Below are positions 9,637 to 18,063 of a DNA stretch of 64,000 nt, in pieces. Made by a program: the position numbers and the translations under genes. Origin of the DNA: Dyadobacter sp. MSC1_007 (GTDB lineage Bacteria > Bacteroidota > Bacteroidia > Cytophagales > Spirosomataceae); NCBI RefSeq assembly GCF_023667495.1, contig NZ_JAMOZL010000002.1, forward strand, positions 636,330 to 700,329, read 5' to 3'. Numbering within the stretch: position 1 is the first letter of the stretch; every line of letters starts with the position of its first letter. The notes under the pieces are model-generated. The model did no database searches, was not told the origin of the DNA, and saw only the letters and a program-made list of their open reading frames with translations.

Positions 9637-9689
9637 CCCCGCGCGATCTTATTGAATGGGGCTGGAATAAAAATCAAGAAATTATATCA

Positions 9690-10256
9690 ATGGGATATTT
9701 GAAACAATACTACGAGCGATTGGTTGCGCTGCCTGAGTCTGAATGGCAGTTCATCGCTTCAAATTTTGTGCGCAAGGAATTTCAAAGAGGTGAAACTATC
9801 ACCAGTCGGAACAATATTGAGCAATACCTTTATTTCTTAGAAACAGGAATTGTTCGTTTTTTTATTCCCAAAGAAGAAGGCGAGTTGACTTTTAATTTTA
9901 ATTTCGAAAAAGAATTTACCGGCTCCTACGATTCATTTTTGTCCCGGACACCATCCCAATGCACTTTGCAGGCAATAACCAGCACGATTAGTTGGCAGAT
10001 ATCCTATGAAAGTTTGCAAAATATATATACCCAAACGCAAGTGGGGAATTATTTGGGACGTATGGTTGCAGAACAACTTCTTTTAATGAAAGGAAAGCGG
10101 GAACTCTCCCTGGTTAACCATAATGCAAAGGAACGATATCTGAACCTTTTCACCGAGCAGCCGCAAATACTAAGGAACGTTCCTTTAAAATATGTAGCCT
10201 CCTATATTGGCATCACACCGCAGGCTTTGAGTAGAATTCGCAGACAAATTAGTTAA
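9690..10256 (+). CDS. Crp/Fnr-family transcription regulator
   Basis: A 188-residue protein with an N-terminal cyclic-nucleotide-binding-like barrel (YLYFLETGIVRFFIPKEEGE at about 46-65) and the short C-terminal winged helix used by Bacteroidota Crp-like proteins (KERYLNLFTEQPQILRNVPL, then YVASYIGITPQALSRIRR). No Fnr-type cysteine cluster is visible, so oxygen sensing by an Fe-S cluster is not supported. It follows a barrel gene and precedes peptide deformylase. Targets cannot be read from the sequence. Confidence 0.9.
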   Translation: MGYLKQYYERLVALPESEWQFIASNFVRKEFQRGETITSRNNIEQYLYFLETGIVRFFIPKEEGELTFNFNFEKEFTGSYDSFLSRTPSQCTLQAITSTISWQISYESLQNIYTQTQVGNYLGRMVAEQLLLMKGKRELSLVNHNAKERYLNLFTEQPQILRNVPLKYVASYIGITPQALSRIRRQIS

Positions 10257-10266
10257 CATATGTTCA

Positions 10267-10297
10267 TTGCCTTGGAGTATCATTTGCCGCAATTTTG
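10267..10297 (+). promoter_or_regulatory. Possible promoter of the deformylase gene
   Basis: TTG at 10267-10269, a 20-bp spacer and CAATTTTG at 10290-10297 resemble the Bacteroidota consensus TTG-N19/21-TAnnTTTG with one mismatch, 17 bp upstream of the ATG at 10315. Weak evidence. Confidence 0.35.
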
Positions 10298-10314
10298 CAA
10301 CAAAATCAGCAAAT

Positions 10315-10902
10315 ATGATACTCCCGATTCTAGCCTACGGATGCAATGTTTTACGCCAGCATTGTCATAATATTGAACCAGACTTTCCTAACCTCGATGA
10401 TTTGATCAGCAGCATGTGGGAAACCATGTATAATGCAAATGGCTGTGGGCTGGCTGCGCCACAAATTGGTCAATGCATTAACCTGTTTGTTGTCGACAGC
10501 AAGTCAACCTACGAAAGTTATGATCCAGCTGAACAGGCACAGAATTTCGAGGCTGGCGATACTGGAATTGTAGAAACTTTCGTGAATGCCAGGATTATGT
10601 CCCGTTCGGAGCGTGTTTGGGCTCAGGAAGAAGGTTGTTTAAGTATACCCGGCCTGGATGGGCTCGTAACGAGGAACTGGGCAATTACAATTGAGTATCA
10701 AGACCAATCTTTCGAAAAACAGATCAAATCTTTTGCTGGCAAAACCGCACGCATGATCCAACACGAATATGATCATACGCAAGGCATTTTATATCTGGAT
10801 TATTTGAAACCCTTGAAGCGGCAACTGATGGAAAGCAAATTGAAGAAACTGGCAAAGGGATACGTCAAGCCCAATTATCCCATGAAATTTGTAAAGGATT
10901 GA
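10315..10902 (+). CDS. def: Peptide deformylase
   Basis: A 195-residue metalloenzyme that removes the formyl group from the N-terminal Met of new proteins. All three family motifs are intact: GCGLAAPQIG (residues 43-52), EEGCLS (105-110) with the metal-ligand Cys, and QHEYDH (149-154), where His150, Glu151 and His154 form the HExxH site. The start at 10315 was chosen because MILPILAYG is the usual beginning of Bacteroidota deformylases; a TTG further upstream adds 16 residues with no homology. Length is normal. Many Bacteroidota carry more than one def gene, so this may be either the main or an accessory copy. Confidence 0.93.
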   Translation: MILPILAYGCNVLRQHCHNIEPDFPNLDDLISSMWETMYNANGCGLAAPQIGQCINLFVVDSKSTYESYDPAEQAQNFEAGDTGIVETFVNARIMSRSERVWAQEEGCLSIPGLDGLVTRNWAITIEYQDQSFEKQIKSFAGKTARMIQHEYDHTQGILYLDYLKPLKRQLMESKLKKLAKGYVKPNYPMKFVKD

Positions 10903-10930
10903 TCACTCCGCCACACTAATTTCTAGATGT

Positions 10931-12142
10931 TCAGCTCTCATGTGGGCGCTTGTCGCCGAAAACCAGGTACACCGCGACAACGCCTATTGCGAAAAAACTT
11001 AGCACAAGAGGAAAAACCCCGCTGACCATCACATAACTGATGATCGACCCCAGGGACGCCCCAACGAAGAAGAAGCAAGTCCCGTAAACAGACGAGGCGA
11101 TACCCGCCATGTTTCCCATGGGTTCGAGCGCCAAAGCACTGCTATTTGGCTCGACGGCCAGATTAATGGCCATCATCAGGATCACACCACCGAAAAATAA
11201 AGGCATACCCGGCGGGTCCCCAAGCATCAATGTGGACAGGAACAAGAGTCCTCCAACTGCCAGGTAGACGATCAGAAGCCATTTGATCGCGCGCCTTGCT
11301 CCATACCTGGAAGAAAGCCGGGAATTCAATAGGGTGCTTAATGAGCAGAGGAGCCCCATACCTGCGAAAATCCAGACAAAAAGCTCCGGCCTTCCATATA
11401 TCTCGCTCACAATGTGTTCCGAACTGGCAACATATGCGCTTAAAGCAGCAAAGAGGACCGTCGTAATAGCGGTGTATCGGAGAAATATGCGATTACCTGC
11501 AACCTTACGGACAGATCCACCGATACTGGCCCAATTGAGTGTAAGACGTTGGTCCGGTGACAAAGATTCCTCCATTCGTAGTGACCAGAGGAAAACCACA
11601 ACCGCAAAAAGAGGTGGGGTAAGAAAAACCATTTTCCAGGACCCGACCGATAGAATGGCCAATCCCAGGAAAGGCGCAATAACAGGAGTGAATAAAAAAA
11701 TCGTGAATACAAGGGACATGATGCGGGCCATCTGATCGCCGACAAAACGGTCGCGAACGCCTGCAATGGTCGTCATAAAGACGGCCGACGCTCCCATACC
11801 GGCCACAAACCTCGCTGCCAGCATGAGCTCGATACTTGGGGCCATAGCTGCAAGCAAGCCGCCGACGATGTAAAGCGGAAACCCAACCCGAAGGATCGCA
11901 ACCCGTCCGAAGCGGTCTGAGAGTATGCCGAAGACGATCTGGGCGACCTGTCCCATAAAAAAGAATGTGATGATCTGTGCTGTCGTTGTCGAATCACTTT
12001 TCAGCCCGAAGTGCTCACGAACTTCACCGAATGCGGGCAGCATAATATCAATGCCCAAAGCCGTCAAAGTCATTGTACACGCCGACAATGCGATAAATTC
12101 GGCTTGCTTCATTTTAAATGCCTTTGCTATTTCTTTTTCCAT
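10931..12142 (-). CDS. Bcr/CflA-type MFS drug-efflux transporter
   Basis: A proton-driven multidrug exporter of about 403 residues with twelve hydrophobic segments. The MFS motif A appears as GILSDRFGRVAILR after the second helix, and the start AFIALSACTMTLTALGID-like stretch with an Asp before MLPAFGEVREHF fits the Bcr/CflA (DHA1) branch. The ATG at 12142 (MEKEIAKAF) was chosen; an upstream ATG at 12163 adds seven residues. Its stop lies 28 bp from that of the deformylase gene in convergent orientation. Substrate unknown. Confidence 0.88.
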   Translation of the reverse strand: MEKEIAKAFKMKQAEFIALSACTMTLTALGIDIMLPAFGEVREHFGLKSDSTTTAQIITFFFMGQVAQIVFGILSDRFGRVAILRVGFPLYIVGGLLAAMAPSIELMLAARFVAGMGASAVFMTTIAGVRDRFVGDQMARIMSLVFTIFLFTPVIAPFLGLAILSVGSWKMVFLTPPLFAVVVFLWSLRMEESLSPDQRLTLNWASIGGSVRKVAGNRIFLRYTAITTVLFAALSAYVASSEHIVSEIYGRPELFVWIFAGMGLLCSLSTLLNSRLSSRYGARRAIKWLLIVYLAVGGLLFLSTLMLGDPPGMPLFFGGVILMMAINLAVEPNSSALALEPMGNMAGIASSVYGTCFFFVGASLGSIISYVMVSGVFPLVLSFFAIGVVAVYLVFGDKRPHES

Positions 12143-12181
12143 GCTGAGTCTGGTATTAAGCAATCCTGTGAAAGTTCAATG

Positions 12182-12189
12182 CAAAGGTA
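12182..12189 (-). promoter_or_regulatory. -7 promoter element for the MFS exporter
   Basis: On the minus strand this reads TACCTTTG, a perfect TAnnTTTG element, about 19 bp before the longer MFS start and 40 bp before the chosen start. No TTG was found at the ideal 19-21 bp spacing. Confidence 0.4.
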
Positions 12190-12360
12190 TAGCCAGCGAT
12201 TACCATAAATGATGGCCAAATGAGACATTCTGAAGGGTTGATTTGGACAGTTTTCATGTGGCAGTTGGGCGTTGCGCAGGCAATTCATAGGCATAGTCTT
12301 TTTGCAAGCACCTGTACTTTGTTTTCAATTCAGGAATTCACCGACATTTCTTTAACCATT

Positions 12361-13398
12361 ATGAAAAGCCTGTTCGGATTATTAAATCAAAATAAAGGAC
12401 AAACGCTTGGCCTCGCATTAGCAGGGATCGGGCTGCTTGCAGTCGCCAGGGCCGTGTATCAGCGCATTACAAGGCTTGACTTTCGTGATAAGGTGATTGT
12501 CATCACCGGCGGTTCGCGTGGGCTCGGGCTCGAAATCGCCCGGATATTGGCGGGGCAGGGAGCGAAAATAGCGATTTGCGCCCGGTCAGCTAACGAGCTT
12601 TCTCTGGCCGCATCTGAATTAAACGCCGCGGGAGGAGAGATATTGACCGTTGAGGCTGATCTGACTTCCCCAGAGGAAGCGCAGCAGTTTGTGGACAAGG
12701 TAATCGCACATTCCGGCCGCATCGACGTGCTGATCAACAATGCAGGTGTGATGCTGGTGGGGCCGGAAAACGTAATGGAAATTGACGATTATCACCGTGT
12801 GATGGACGCAAATTGCTGGTCGGCGCTATACATGATCAAAGCCGCATTGCCGCATTTCCATGAGCAGGGAGGCGGGCGCATCGCGAACATTTCATCCATC
12901 GGCGGCAAGATCTCCGTGCCCCATATGCTTCCGTACAGCGTCAGCAAATTCGCATTAACAGCCCTTTCCGAAGGCCTGGCCACGGAATTGAAAAAATACA
13001 ACATCCATGTGACAACGGTAATTCCCAATCTCATGAGGACCGGCAGTCCACGAAATATCGATCTGAAAGGCGACCATGAAGCGGAATATGCCTGGTTCAA
13101 GATCGCCGATTCGTTGCCATTACTGTCGCAGGACGCCAGCGCAGCAGCGACCGATATTGTCGAGGGCATTGCAGCAGGCGAGACCGAAGTGATCCTAACG
13201 CCCATTGCCCGTGCGGCCACAATCATGAACGGCATTGCGCCCGGAGCGCTCACCACGGTCATGCAATGGGCCGACCGTTTTTTCCCGCAAAGCGACAATA
13301 CAGAGGTGAAAAAGGGCTACGAAAGCGAGTCGGGCACCACAACCGGCATGATCGGCTCCCTTACCGACGAAGCTGCCGCGAGGAATAACGAGTTTTAG
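12361..13398 (+). CDS. Membrane-anchored short-chain dehydrogenase/reductase
   Basis: A 345-residue SDR. Residues 15-35 are hydrophobic (LGLALAGIGLLAVARAVYQR), suggesting an N-terminal anchor. The Rossmann motif VIVITGGSRGLGLEIA, the LINNAG motif and a canonical active site (NISSIGG with catalytic Ser and PYSVSKFALTAL with Tyr and Lys) are all intact. The ATG at 12361 was chosen because the reading frame upstream to 12220 encodes no recognisable family sequence. The C-terminal tail of about 70 residues beyond the core may bind membrane or a partner. Substrate is unknown. Confidence 0.88.
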   Translation: MKSLFGLLNQNKGQTLGLALAGIGLLAVARAVYQRITRLDFRDKVIVITGGSRGLGLEIARILAGQGAKIAICARSANELSLAASELNAAGGEILTVEADLTSPEEAQQFVDKVIAHSGRIDVLINNAGVMLVGPENVMEIDDYHRVMDANCWSALYMIKAALPHFHEQGGGRIANISSIGGKISVPHMLPYSVSKFALTALSEGLATELKKYNIHVTTVIPNLMRTGSPRNIDLKGDHEAEYAWFKIADSLPLLSQDASAAATDIVEGIAAGETEVILTPIARAATIMNGIAPGALTTVMQWADRFFPQSDNTEVKKGYESESGTTTGMIGSLTDEAAARNNEF

Positions 13399-13417
13399 GA
13401 TAGGTGTTGCGGGTTGA

Positions 13418-14275
13418 TTACTCCGCTTTACCAGAGCCGCGGTCAAAAAAATTACTTTTTTCGCCAATCGCAGTTCTGACACACATCATGATCTCTTCGT
13501 GCAAGTCGGTGCCCGAAGCGTGAAGTGGATCGATACCTTTTACCAATACTGCCCGCAAGGCAAAAAGCTCTTTTCTGTTAAATTTCTTTGAAGCTTTTAC
13601 CAGTTCCAGCTTCATAAGCTCCTCCTGCTGATCATGTTTCGGGTTGAAAATTTCGTTGATATGGCTGCATTGGTGGCAGACGCCATTTTTATTGATCAAC
13701 GCGCACCTGCTTTCAAAGATATCCGTCATCAAATTTCTGGCGTCGTTCAGCAAGTGCTTGATCACACCTTCAGTCTCCCCGAGGATGAGACAGATTTCCT
13801 TGATTTGAAAATCGTAAACATCCTTTAAAATCAGCGCGACCTGGTTTTCTATGAGTAAGGTTTTTGAGATACAGGTGAAGCAAAAGTCGATGTGCTCTTT
13901 CATCTCGTAAGCCCCGACATGCGATGTGTCATGAACCATCCAGAAAGTCTTCCTGACCTCCTCCGAGCCTATTGCCAGATCCGCGCCGCGGTCCTGGGCA
14001 TCAGTTTGCCATCTTTTTGATTTCCGTAAGTGGTCGTAGGCAAGGTTGGTGGCGATCTTGAATACCCAGGTTTTTAAAGAAGAGTCCTGGTTAAAGGTCG
14101 ATATATTACTAAATGCCTTAATAAAAGTGTCGTGTGCCAGGTCGTCCACATCATTACGGTCCGTAAGCAGGCGGTACAGGTAAGATTTTAACTGGTTTTG
14201 AAATTCAGCAAACAGTGTTTGAAATGCGTTGATATCACCGGAAATGGCATTTTTGAGGATTTCTTCTCTTTCCAT
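13418..14275 (-). CDS. ECF-like sigma-70 RNA polymerase sigma factor with cysteine-containing tail
   Basis: A 285-residue sigma factor. Region 2 spans about residues 10-85 (NDVDDLAHDTFIKAF and LKTWVFKIATNLAYDHLRK). Region 4 lies near 150-190 (ALILKDVYDFQIKEICLILG, EGVIKHLLNDARN), although the linker between them is long and contains FCFTC. A further C-terminal part of about 90 residues holds CHQCSH and no known fold that I recognise; it could bind metal. The start MEREEIL at 14275 was preferred to upstream frame extensions. It is 58 bp downstream of an atypical SDR gene on the same strand, with a hairpin between. No anti-sigma gene is adjacent. Confidence 0.85.
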   Translation of the reverse strand: MEREEILKNAISGDINAFQTLFAEFQNQLKSYLYRLLTDRNDVDDLAHDTFIKAFSNISTFNQDSSLKTWVFKIATNLAYDHLRKSKRWQTDAQDRGADLAIGSEEVRKTFWMVHDTSHVGAYEMKEHIDFCFTCISKTLLIENQVALILKDVYDFQIKEICLILGETEGVIKHLLNDARNLMTDIFESRCALINKNGVCHQCSHINEIFNPKHDQQEELMKLELVKASKKFNRKELFALRAVLVKGIDPLHASGTDLHEEIMMCVRTAIGEKSNFFDRGSGKAE

Positions 14276-14294
14276 TATTGACAGACTAAGATTA

Positions 14295-14327
14295 AGGTTG
14301 CGGCATTCCGCAGGAAGGCCGCAACCT
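14295..14327. repeat. Intergenic hairpin between SDR and sigma-factor genes
   Basis: Perfect 10-bp inverted repeat AGGTTGCGGC / GCCGCAACCT with a 13-nt loop, just after the SDR stop and 20 bp before the sigma-factor start on the minus strand. There is no T-run, so it may act as an attenuator, an mRNA-stabilising structure or an operator rather than a classical terminator. Confidence 0.6.
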
Positions 14328-14333
14328 AATGTA

Positions 14334-15137
14334 CTATAATATGTTAAGCTTGCCACAGTCCATATCGACCACATGACTATTGAATACTACGCCGATTTCA
14401 GAGGCTAGAAAGGCCGCTGTTTCACCCAGCTGCTTCAATGTCGGAGTCGTCTTTAATATGTCGAAGGCTTTGTATTGGGCAACTATCTGCTCGGAAGGGA
14501 TTCCGAGATGTTTTGCGGAGGCTTCGATCCATCCGGAGATTCTTTTCGTTTCCATGATGGCGCCCGGACAAATACAGATGACCTTTATACCATCTCCTCC
14601 CCATTCAGCTGCCATTACCCGTGTCAATCCCTCAACAGCTGCACTGGCGGCCGTGATACCGGCCAGATTGGGTAGTTTGGAACGGGATAGCGCGGCTGTG
14701 AGCAGCAAAATAGTCCCCTCGGACCGGGTTTGCAGCATATATTTGGCAGCCACTCTTGATGTAAGGAATTGTGAACCGCAGATCTTTTCCATCGGTGCCA
14801 TAAATTCTTCAAAAGTAGCTACTGTTGTCGGCGGACGTCCGCCCATTTCGCTATAACTGACCCCGATACCATTGAATATGATATCCAACTTTCCGTTATC
14901 CGAAACGACTTGTTTTAAAAAGCCGTCTATTTCGGCCTCATTCAATGCGTCCACTTTGGCAGCTTCGGCATTTCCTCCGTTGGCTTTGATCTGCCGGGCT
15001 AATGCTTTTACAGCATCGAGGTCACGGGCGGTAACATAAATCTTCGCCCCATGTTGCGAAAACGCGCGCGCGACTGCTCCTGCAATCTCTCCGGATGCGG
15101 CAAATACAACGGCTACTTTGTCTTTTAGATTTTCCAT
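14334..15137 (-). CDS. Atypical SDR-family protein lacking catalytic Tyr and Lys
   Basis: A 267-residue SDR-fold protein. The nucleotide-binding glycine motif is degenerate (VVFAASGEIAGAVARAF in place of TGxxxGxG) and the NNAG motif reads FNGIG. In the active-site helix the usual YxxxK is replaced: GITAASAAVEGLTR aligns with PYSVSKAAVEGLTR, giving Tyr to Ile and Lys to Ser. The enzyme is therefore probably not a standard dehydrogenase; it may be inactive, regulatory, or of a divergent class. It lies upstream of a sigma factor on the same strand, which may be functionally linked. Confidence 0.85.
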   Translation of the reverse strand: MENLKDKVAVVFAASGEIAGAVARAFSQHGAKIYVTARDLDAVKALARQIKANGGNAEAAKVDALNEAEIDGFLKQVVSDNGKLDIIFNGIGVSYSEMGGRPPTTVATFEEFMAPMEKICGSQFLTSRVAAKYMLQTRSEGTILLLTAALSRSKLPNLAGITAASAAVEGLTRVMAAEWGGDGIKVICICPGAIMETKRISGWIEASAKHLGIPSEQIVAQYKAFDILKTTPTLKQLGETAAFLASEIGVVFNSHVVDMDCGKLNIL

Positions 15138-15284
15138 TTTGCTTGAGTTTTATCTTTTGACGATTAAGCCCGGCAAAACGGTCGGTTTAAACGAAATATC
15201 ACAAACCGGGGCTTGCGATTATAGAGGCGACGGCTAAAATGGTGAAGCAAAACAGCGGATCAGTTAACCTGTTACGCTCAAATT

Positions 15285-16325
15285 TTAGCGATTATACAAT
15301 TCGATCTTTGCGAAAAAATCATTGAACATCATTTGAATATCCAGGCTGTCATAAACACGGATATTTCTTCCCTTTGGGTTGTATTGATATAGACCTTGAT
15401 GGGTGATGATGGGCGCATTAAGCAATGCATAACGGCTTGAAGAAGGGTCTGCCTCAAAGGAAGATTGCAGTGCGGTGAGCAAGACCAGCGGGCTGTCTCC
15501 CAAAATGTAGGTCTCCCCAATGTTGACGTATTTCACGATCCGACCCATCAATCCTTCCAGCGCTTGTGTCAGATAGTCACCCAAACGACCTTTGGACTTC
15601 ACTTTCAATAACAGTTCCGAATAGGGCAGGAGCGCTTGTCGGTACGCATTTCTTGGGACCTGCCAAAGTGTGATCGACGAGTTGTTGAACACAACTCTGG
15701 CCGCATTTATATCAATTCCCAAATTATATTCAAGTGGCGTGAAGTTGGGCGGAGGAACAGCGAGCGTAGGATATTCAGGCCCTCCGATCCATATTAACGT
15801 AAGTTTTGATGCAATGGCAGGCTGGACGAGTAAAGCACTTGCAATTTCTGTTAGTCCTGCTCCGCAGACCACGTATAGAGGGAGTTTAGAATCTGTGCGC
15901 ATTGCTTCACTAATAATGAAGTCAACGGCCTTGCTCTTTACGGGCGTGCTGTCGTTGATCATGCCAACATTCGAACCAGCAAAAACCGGAACATTTCCAG
16001 TCATTTTCATGATTTCAAGCAGCTCTTTTGCTTTGCCGGCAGCATTATCAGCCTGGGTTTTAGAGTTATCAAAACCATCACCAGCTTTAAGGTGTGATCC
16101 GATGATCCCTCTTACTTCGACAGATGGAGACAGCAGTTGGTGGGCAAGTTGAAACATTCCGTCAGGATCTCCGCTGAAATCATTGTCCACGATCACGCGC
16201 ATCCTGGGCTGTACCAAGCCATTTTTAAATATATTCACTTGTTGCGCCCAAAGTGGAACAGCGGTAGCAAACAAAAGAAAAATCAATGAAATGCCAGCAA
16301 ATGGCAAAGTACTAAGTCTGGACAT
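15285..16325 (-). CDS. Exported nucleoside-hydrolase-like protein
   Basis: A 346-residue protein with signal peptide (FAGISLIFLLFATAVPLWAQ) and the metal-binding loop RVIVDNDFSGDPDGMFQLAH at 43-62, a variant of the DTDPGxDD loop that binds Ca2+ and ribose in inosine/uridine nucleoside hydrolases. It also has VEVRGIIGSH and PVFAGSN, as in that fold. It should act outside the cytoplasm on nucleosides or a related N- or O-glycoside; the exact substrate is uncertain. Divergent from the SRPBCC gene at 16474. Confidence 0.8.
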   Translation of the reverse strand: MSRLSTLPFAGISLIFLLFATAVPLWAQQVNIFKNGLVQPRMRVIVDNDFSGDPDGMFQLAHQLLSPSVEVRGIIGSHLKAGDGFDNSKTQADNAAGKAKELLEIMKMTGNVPVFAGSNVGMINDSTPVKSKAVDFIISEAMRTDSKLPLYVVCGAGLTEIASALLVQPAIASKLTLIWIGGPEYPTLAVPPPNFTPLEYNLGIDINAARVVFNNSSITLWQVPRNAYRQALLPYSELLLKVKSKGRLGDYLTQALEGLMGRIVKYVNIGETYILGDSPLVLLTALQSSFEADPSSSRYALLNAPIITHQGLYQYNPKGRNIRVYDSLDIQMMFNDFFAKIELYNR

Positions 16326-16473
16326 AGCGGACCGGGTTTGTTACCAAGCAAAATACATAAAACCCTTATCTCTATTCAAAAATCATAAAGTTTACTTCCT
16401 GTAAGGCACGTTTGCCTTTCGCCAATATTCAGTTTATATTAAGGCAATTAGTTGAACTACATCCGATAGACTG

Positions 16474-17019
16474 ATGAAATATTTTTACTTATTGATTGCA
16501 TTCGCGTGCTCTCTGATCGTCAACGGTCAGGACGTAAAAAATACCTCGTACACTTCGGTTCCGGGCGAAAAGGTCTTACGCCTTGAATTTGTATTGCCGC
16601 TGTCGCAAACGGAGGCTTGGCGGTATTTTTCAGAGGATGAAAAGCTCAAACAATGGATCGCTCCTGTCGTCCATATGAACCTGAAAGCAGGCGGAAAGCT
16701 GGTTACAAATTACGATAAAAGCAAGCCGCTGACAGACAGTTCCTCTATTTCCATTGACGTTATTAACTACCTCGACAATGAATTGCTTACACTCAAAGTG
16801 AATCTGAACGGCAACTTCACTAAGAAAACACAGGACGAAGACGATAACCTTCAGGAAGTCATCCAGCTTTTCCCAATCGATGGCGGCCACACGAAAGTGG
16901 TTTCATCCATGATCGGCTGGGGCCAGGGCGCTGATTGGGATAAGATCTATTCGTTCTTTGTTAAAGGAAACATTTATACCTATGAGGAGTTGATTAAGTT
17001 GTTTAAAAAGAAGGGTTAA
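16474..17019 (+). CDS. Exported SRPBCC (AHSA1/START-like) domain protein
   Basis: A 181-residue protein with a signal peptide (YFYLLIAFACSLIVNGQ) and one SRPBCC fold: LRLEFVLPLSQTEAWRYFSE, the AHSA1 hallmark EKLKQWIAPVVHMNLKAGGK, and a C-terminal helix DWDKIYSFFVKGNIYTYEEL. Such folds bind hydrophobic ligands. Export is unusual for AHSA1-like proteins, most of which are cytoplasmic, but is seen in Bacteroidota. No operon partner is evident. Confidence 0.78.
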   Translation: MKYFYLLIAFACSLIVNGQDVKNTSYTSVPGEKVLRLEFVLPLSQTEAWRYFSEDEKLKQWIAPVVHMNLKAGGKLVTNYDKSKPLTDSSSISIDVINYLDNELLTLKVNLNGNFTKKTQDEDDNLQEVIQLFPIDGGHTKVVSSMIGWGQGADWDKIYSFFVKGNIYTYEELIKLFKKKG

Positions 17020-17115
17020 TTACGATTCGCTGATACTCTTTTTCGAGCGTCAATTCTAAATTTCTGCCATTAACAGCAAGTTTCCATTTCACTCAACAAA
17101 TCTAAAAAGAGAACC

Positions 17116-17220
17116 ATGAACCTGAATAACAAAAAGATTCTTTTGATCGGTGGTAGCCATGGTATGGGTCTGGGAACTGCGCGCGCACAAATGGCCAGGC
17201 GAGCGCCTCAGAACGGATAA
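17116..17220 (+). pseudogene. Truncated SDR gene fragment (34 codons)
   Basis: An ATG opens a frame with the start of an SDR: MNLNNKKILLIGGSHGMGLG includes the Rossmann beta-1 strand and a GGxxGMGxG loop, followed by TARAQMARR and then a stop at 17218-17220. Everything after about 27 residues is missing. The 3' end overlaps the last codons of the convergent SDR gene at 17208-17960, so the remnant appears cut by a rearrangement that joined the two genes tail to tail. Confidence 0.7.
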
Positions 17221-17960
17221 CGCCGCATGCCTCCATCGACTACCACGGCCGTGCCAGTGATGTAGCGTGCCCGGGAAGAGACCAAAAAGACAGCCATATC
17301 TGCCATATCTTGCGGGTTTCCGAAATCGCCGAGCGGAATCTCACGTTCGGCGAATGATTTCCTTTCTTCGTCTGAAAAGTAGGGCCGGATGTTGGCAGTG
17401 TCGATCAGTCCTGGTTGCAGCGTATTAACCCTGATGCCAAATTGCCCGACTTGCCCAGCCAGCTGTTTCGACCAGGCGGCCATGCTCGCTTTGGCCACCG
17501 CCGAAACGTTAATGCTGCGGAGTTCGTAGGTGCTTGTCAGGTTCAGGATCACACCCTGGCGGCGGCTGATCATCTGGGGCAAAAGCGCTTGGGTAAGCTG
17601 CCTGGGTCGGTCGAAATCGAGTGCCATGGAATCTTCCCACGGTTTTTCAGGACCCGTAATTTCGACGGGGCTACTTTGTCCGGCGTTGTTGATGAGGATA
17701 TCAATATTTTCAAATGCAGCCTGCGCCGCTTCTGCAATGCGCTGTGGGCCGTCCGGCGCCAGTATATCCTGTGCGAAGATCACGGGGGTGATGCCAGTTT
17801 CGGCGATAACTTCATTTTTTAGCTTTTTCAGTGATTCTGCGTTGCGGGCTGTGGCAAACACTGTCACGCCTTCTCTTGCCAATTCCATCACGATCGCGCG
17901 GCCAATGCCCTGGCTGGCGCCGGTAACTACTGCTGTCTTTCCTTTTAAATGCAGGTCCAT
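17208..17960 (-). CDS. SDR-family oxidoreductase with substituted catalytic Tyr
   Basis: A 250-residue SDR with a good cofactor site (AVVTGASQGIGRAIVMELAR, DILINNAGQSSP) and the closing motifs IRVNTLQPG and YITGTAVVVDGGM. In the active-site helix the residues are NVSAVAKASMAAW: the Lys is present but the position four before it is Ser in place of the usual Tyr, so catalysis may differ or be absent. It is transcribed divergently from an HxlR regulator with overlapping promoter elements, an arrangement often seen where the regulator controls the oxidoreductase. Confidence 0.9.
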   Translation of the reverse strand: MDLHLKGKTAVVTGASQGIGRAIVMELAREGVTVFATARNAESLKKLKNEVIAETGITPVIFAQDILAPDGPQRIAEAAQAAFENIDILINNAGQSSPVEITGPEKPWEDSMALDFDRPRQLTQALLPQMISRRQGVILNLTSTYELRSINVSAVAKASMAAWSKQLAGQVGQFGIRVNTLQPGLIDTANIRPYFSDEERKSFAEREIPLGDFGNPQDMADMAVFLVSSRARYITGTAVVVDGGMRRYPF

Positions 17961-17988
17961 GGTGTTGTTTTCTTATGTATTTTACTGG

Positions 17989-18019
17989 TTGCAAACCTAA
18001 CAGGAAGCATCTAACTTTG
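17989..18019 (+). promoter_or_regulatory. Promoter of the HxlR-type regulator gene
   Basis: TTG at 17989-17991, 20-bp spacer, TAACTTTG at 18012-18019: an exact match to the Bacteroidota TTG-N19/21-TAnnTTTG consensus, 44 bp before the ATG. Confidence 0.7.
17992..17999 (-). promoter_or_regulatory. -7 element for the divergent SDR gene
   Basis: On the minus strand this reads TAGGTTTG, a perfect -7 element, 31 bp upstream of the SDR start. It lies inside the spacer of the opposite-facing HxlR promoter, so the two promoters overlap. No well-placed -33 TTG was found. Confidence 0.5.
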
Positions 18020-18063
18020 GATGCTATACAACCAATTGTGGGGTACTAACAAAAGTGTAAGTA

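Noticed and set aside
12220..12360. Upstream extension of the SDR gene to an earlier start
   Set aside because: The extra 47 residues show no SDR or signal features; ATG at 12361 gives a clean anchor and core.
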